In this document: piece by piece, positions 26,490 to 28,983 of the stretch | Numbering within the stretch: position 1 is the stretch's first letter | Layout: each line of letters begins with the position of its first letter | Position numbers and translations under genes: made by a program | Notes under the pieces: generated by a model | Database searches by the model: none | The model's input: only the letters and a program-made list of their open reading frames with translations | Told to the model about the DNA's origin: nothing | NCBI GenBank assembly: GCA_900554415.1 | Contig: USGU01000022.1 | Coordinates: 1-28,983, forward strand | From: an uncultured Lachnospiraceae bacterium | GTDB lineage: Bacteria; Bacillota; Clostridia; Lachnospirales; Lachnospiraceae | Direction of reading: 5' to 3' | DNA length: 28,983 bases

Positions 26490-27479
26490 CTATCTCATGC
26501 AAATATATACAACGTACGCTGCATAGAGAACCAACATCAGAATTCCTTCCTTTTTATCGAGTTCTCTTTTTGTCCATGCCATGAGCCATCCAAGAACACT
26601 GAACACAATCAGCACTGCAATATCAATTACATTTTCTATCAAAAATGTTACCGGTGAAACCGCCGCCGCAATACCAAGCACCATAAGAATGTTGAAGATA
26701 TTAGAACCGATGACATTTCCAAGTGCCATATCCACCTCACCTTTTCTGGCTGCCACGATCGATGTAACCAACTCCGGAAGACTTGTTCCAAATGCAACTA
26801 CAGTAAGTCCGATCAGAGTCTGACTGATTCCAATTGCCGCCGCAACTGTACAGGCACCGTCTACTACCCAGTCACTTCCGACCGCAATCGCTACTGCGCC
26901 AAGAAGAATGTAAATCACACTCTTACCAATAGACATTTCCTGAGTTTCTTCTGCTTCCACAAGATATTCTTCCTCTTCCACTCCAGGATCCGTATTTTCC
27001 TTGCGAGATATCTGTGCAGAACGAATCATATAGAAAAGGAATGTTGCGAACAGAACAATAAATACAATACCATCAAAATGTCCCAGTGACATTCCGGCCA
27101 CTCCAAGTCCCAGTAAAAGTACCGCACAAGCTATAGAAATCGGAAAATCAACCTTTAGTGTACTGATTTTCACTGCAACCGGTGTAAATAAAGTACAGGC
27201 TCCTACAACTACCATCAAATTGAAAATATTGGATCCGACTGCATTGCTTACCGCAAGTGCATTATTTCCTGTAATGGCTGCCGTTACACTGACAGCTGTT
27301 TCTGGAAGGCTTGTTCCCATTGCCACGATTGTCATTCCGATGATCAGAGAAGGAACCTTATAGCGCCTTGCAATGCTGCAGCAACCCTCAACGAATATAT
27401 CTGCACCCTTTACGAGAAACACAAAACCAATAATTAAAAGTACCACTGCGAACGGCACGCTCTGAAACAACTCACTCAT
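26490..27479 (-). CDS. CaCA-family cation exchanger (YrbG-like), in the Mn-riboswitch operon
   Basis: 329 aa membrane protein with two homologous halves of about five helices. The alpha repeats read GMTIVAMGTSLPETAVS (Glu60) with AVGSNIFN (Asn84), and GLTVVAFGTSLPELVTS (Glu236) with VIGSNIFN (Asn260), the ion-binding set of sodium/calcium exchangers. An acidic cytoplasmic loop (about 160-183) joins the halves. GAAGGAAA precedes ATG 27479. It starts 47 bases after the mntP stop with no terminator between, so it should be controlled by the upstream manganese riboswitch. By family it would exchange Ca2+ for Na+ or H+; context argues for Mn2+ as at least one substrate (inference). Confidence 0.93.
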   Translation of the reverse strand: MSELFQSVPFAVVLLIIGFVFLVKGADIFVEGCCSIARRYKVPSLIIGMTIVAMGTSLPETAVSVTAAITGNNALAVSNAVGSNIFNLMVVVGACTLFTPVAVKISTLKVDFPISIACAVLLLGLGVAGMSLGHFDGIVFIVLFATFLFYMIRSAQISRKENTDPGVEEEEYLVEAEETQEMSIGKSVIYILLGAVAIAVGSDWVVDGACTVAAAIGISQTLIGLTVVAFGTSLPELVTSIVAARKGEVDMALGNVIGSNIFNILMVLGIAAAVSPVTFLIENVIDIAVLIVFSVLGWLMAWTKRELDKKEGILMLVLYAAYVVYICMR

Positions 27480-27526
27480 CTTTCATTTCCTTCTTTCTTT
27501 TTATTCCCAAAACCTCTTCAACAGTT

Positions 27527-28108
27527 TTATGCCAACCCAGCCAGATGCTGGATCAGGATTTTAACTCCTAAAAATACAAGGATCATTCCTCCGACCAATT
27601 CTGCCTTATGTTTATATTTCCCGCCAAAATAATTTCCAATCACTACGCCTGCAATAGAAATAATCATCGTTGTGATTCCGATAATCGTGATTGCCTCAAG
27701 AATCGGTGTATCCAAAAATGCAAATGTAATACCAACCGCCAGGGCATCAATACTTGTCGCAATCGCAAGCATAAACATATTTTTGTGATCCAGTGGCTGG
27801 TCTTTTACTTCAACGACATCTTCTTCGTTCCATTCTTTCACCGCTTCCACGATCATTTTTCCACCGATCAAAACAAGCAGAATAAACGCGATCCAGTGAT
27901 CAATACTTGTAATATACTGTTGGAACTGAATTCCGAGAATCCATCCTATAAGTGGCATAAGCGCCTGAAATCCTCCGAAATACAATCCAATCACTACAGC
28001 CTGCTTCTTGTTCAGTCTCTGCATTCCAAGCCCCTTACAGACAGACACTGCAAATGCATCCATCGCAAGCCCGACTCCCATTAGAAGCAACTCAATAAAT
28101 AGTGCCAT
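27527..28108 (-). CDS. mntP: MntP manganese efflux pump
   Basis: 193 aa from ATG 28108, with AGGAGG 8 bases upstream; the frame stays open upstream but that part is inside the terminator of the leader. Six predicted helices in two repeats; key acidic sites lie in AMDAFAVSVCKGL (Asp17) and ATSIDALAVGITFA (Asp121), which correspond to the essential Asp pair of E. coli MntP. A charged cytoplasmic loop (about 92-110) lies between the repeats. It exports Mn2+ when it is in excess. First gene of the unit with the CaCA exchanger, behind a yybP-ykoY-type riboswitch, as in many bacteria. Confidence 0.95.
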   Translation of the reverse strand: MALFIELLLMGVGLAMDAFAVSVCKGLGMQRLNKKQAVVIGLYFGGFQALMPLIGWILGIQFQQYITSIDHWIAFILLVLIGGKMIVEAVKEWNEEDVVEVKDQPLDHKNMFMLAIATSIDALAVGITFAFLDTPILEAITIIGITTMIISIAGVVIGNYFGGKYKHKAELVGGMILVFLGVKILIQHLAGLA

Positions 28109-28136
28109 GTTTTTTCCTCCTATTGCCAAAAAATAA

Positions 28137-28219
28137 GAGACCCACGTATGTTCGTTCACAAGAGAACGCCTGTCTCACATAACAGGTCTGTCCTCTCATT
28201 CAGAACATACATGAGTCTC
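28137..28219 (-). terminator. Riboswitch-controlled terminator of the mntP leader
   Basis: A 17-bp stem on the minus strand (5' arm at 28219-28203, 3' arm at 28153-28137, two G-U pairs) encloses a smaller branched region and is followed by TTATTTTTTGG. Its 5' arm contains CTCATG (28215-28210), the 3' strand of the aptamer P1 helix, so the two folds exclude each other. Confidence 0.85.
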
Positions 28220-28307
28220 ATTCTTTAAGATTTGCCAGGTAATATTTCCAAATTCATCTCACCGGTATGTTGACAAATCACATTTTCATGCGAACTACTC
28301 CCTCACG
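28210..28307 (-). promoter_or_regulatory. yybP-ykoY-type manganese riboswitch aptamer
   Basis: On the minus strand: P1 5' strand CGTGAG (28307-28302), then the family signature GGGAGTAG (28302-28295), a hairpin CGCAT-GAAA-ATGTG, a second arm ATTTG...CAAAT with internal CATACCGG, then GAGA next to CTCATG (28215-28210), which closes P1. In the known class, Mn2+ bridges the two signature loops and stabilises P1. Here that would free the transcript from the downstream terminator, turning mntP on at high Mn2+. The signature, gene context and switch agree; I could not run a covariance model. Confidence 0.8.
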
Positions 28308-28375
28308 GAATATATTCAATTTCTCTTCAGGTTCGTCCGTTTTACGAACAACACCTTGTCATTACATCGTTTCCT

Positions 28376-28404
28376 ACTATAACGAATGAATTCTGTTTTG
28401 TCAA
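28376..28404 (-). promoter_or_regulatory. Promoter of the mntP-CaCA operon
   Basis: On the minus strand a perfect TTGACA (28404-28399), a 17-base spacer, and TATAGT (28381-28376). The leader would be about 260 bases, enough for the riboswitch and terminator. Confidence 0.8.
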
Positions 28405-28439
28405 TAAATTTTATCATTTATTTTCCAGACATTTTCAGA

Positions 28440-28589
28440 TATATTATGACAGCAGGAAAATACATGACCTATCTGTTTGTCTCAGAGGATGTGGATATTA
28501 TCATGAGTTCTGTGGATATCTATCTGAAATGTATCGGACTTTTCTTTATTCCGCTTTCAATTGCGATTCCACTCTGTCCCTTTTTCTAG
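28440..28589 (+). pseudogene. Remnant of a MATE-family efflux transporter
   Basis: A short frame ending at 28589 contains AGKYMTYLFVSEDVDIIMSSVDIYLKCIGLFFIPLSI, which resembles the segment of MATE exporters where a loop after one helix (LF...D..II..a..YL) enters the next helix (FFIPL). A whole MATE protein is about 450 aa; only some 45 residues remain, with no matching sequence on either side. The upstream part of the frame overlaps the mntP promoter on the other strand. Probably not translated. Confidence 0.55.
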
Positions 28590-28592
28590 CCG

Positions 28593-28634
28593 GAAAGCAT
28601 CCGCAAGTACTAGAAAAATAAGTTGCGGATACTT
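28593..28634. terminator. Inverted repeat downstream of the NTPase gene
   Basis: Arms ATCCGCAA and TTGCGGAT at about 28598-28605 and 28622-28629. Only weak T tracts on either side, so terminator function is uncertain. It lies between the MATE remnant and the NTPase 3' end. Confidence 0.45.
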
Positions 28635-28642
28635 TAAAAATT

Positions 28643-28983
28643 CTACAGACGTTGTAAGATATACTCTATCAACGACGTATCTTCTCTATTGTCTTCCGTC
28701 AGTGGAATAACTTCTACATTTGGATGATTCACAATCTCAGGCCAGGAGGATTCAGCAGGGTCCTGTAAGATACCTAAGATTGGGATTGAACCATCCAAAA
28801 GGTTCAATACTTTTTGACGGAAGAATACAGCGTCTGCTTCATTAGGGCCTAGTTCATCCATAATAATCAGAGAGCAATTGGTACATTTGGAAAGAATATT
28901 GCATCCAAGATAGTTGAAAATATCAGATGCTTTTTTCTTGTCAGCCTTTCCACACAAGAACAAGAGATTCTGTTCGTTTGGTA
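28643..28983 (-). CDS. THEP1-type nucleoside-triphosphatase, 3' part (cut by window edge)
   Basis: The frame runs in from the window edge; the TTG at 28963 is only an in-frame codon and not the true start. Visible residues include LLFLCGKADKKKASDIFNYLGCNILSKCTNCSLIIMDELGPNEADAVFFRQKVLNLLDGSIPILGILQ. The LIIMDELGPNE stretch is the Walker B region typical of the NTPase_1/THEP1 family, followed by the usual LxG, P and VLG(V/I)LQ part. The P-loop must lie beyond 28983. The family hydrolyses nucleoside triphosphates; its pathway here is unknown. Confidence 0.8.
   Translation of the reverse strand, partial: PNEQNLLFLCGKADKKKASDIFNYLGCNILSKCTNCSLIIMDELGPNEADAVFFRQKVLNLLDGSIPILGILQDPAESSWPEIVNHPNVEVIPLTEDNREDTSLIEYILQRL

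Noticed and set aside
26062..26526. A 154-codon plus-strand frame running past the ABC exporter stop
   Set aside because: Out-of-frame shadow of the ATPase domain that then crosses the terminator and the converging exchanger gene.

Overview
The window looks like chromosome of a gut-type Lachnospiraceae bacterium (Bacillota, Clostridia). This is an inference from moderate-to-low GC, strong AGGAGG ribosome sites, TTGACA/TATAAT-like promoters, and the mix of protein families: AGCS symporter, MMPL plus heptad-repeat secreted protein, Rpn/YhgA-like transposase remnant, C_GCAxxG_C_C protein, ECF sigma with a beta-propeller partner, and bacterial SNF2 helicase with a SWIM finger. I see no rRNA, tRNA, CRISPR array, phage module or complete insertion sequence.

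Layout. 287-2054 (+): a two-gene KdpD/KdpE-like signalling operon that ends at a strong hairpin. 2408-4090 (+): phosphoglucomutase/phosphomannomutase. It converges on and overlaps the 3' end of an AGCS sodium/alanine-type symporter (4070-5452, -). 5623-7626 (+): a eukaryote-like (GH13_8) glycogen branching enzyme, divergent from the symporter; with the mutase it suggests local glycogen/hexose-phosphate metabolism. 7908-8541 (+): a broken Rpn/YhgA-like PD-(D/E)XK transposase that has lost its central part. 8758-12034 is a minus-strand block: TetR regulator, LysR regulator (1-nt gap), then a cysteine-rich C_GCAxxG_C_C protein and a TDT/TehA-like transporter. Divergent from TetR, 12223-16647 (+) encodes an MMPL/RND exporter and a secreted heptad-repeat partner; three ATGAC-N5-GTCAT sites sit in the shared control region. 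16859-19311 (+): an ECF sigma factor and a membrane protein with an extracytoplasmic beta-propeller, probably its anti-sigma factor. 19482-20681 (-): a membrane-anchored metallophosphoesterase. 20933-26288 (+): SNF2 helicase and an ABC exporter with a 4-nt gap. 26490-28108 (-): a CaCA cation exchanger and mntP, read as one operon from a consensus promoter through a yybP-ykoY-type manganese riboswitch with a visible terminator switch. 28440-28589: a remnant of a MATE exporter. 28643-28983 (-): 3' part of a THEP1-type nucleoside triphosphatase cut by the window edge.

Most notable: (1) the Mn riboswitch whose P1 3' strand is also the 5' arm of the terminator, controlling mntP plus a CaCA exchanger, which suggests the exchanger takes part in manganese homeostasis; (2) the three-operator TetR/MMPL/heptad-repeat module; (3) two diverged copies of a palindromic intergenic repeat at 8615-8735 and 19317-19463; (4) the C_GCAxxG_C_C/TDT pair with tandem 16-bp palindromes upstream. 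None is proven new from sequence alone.
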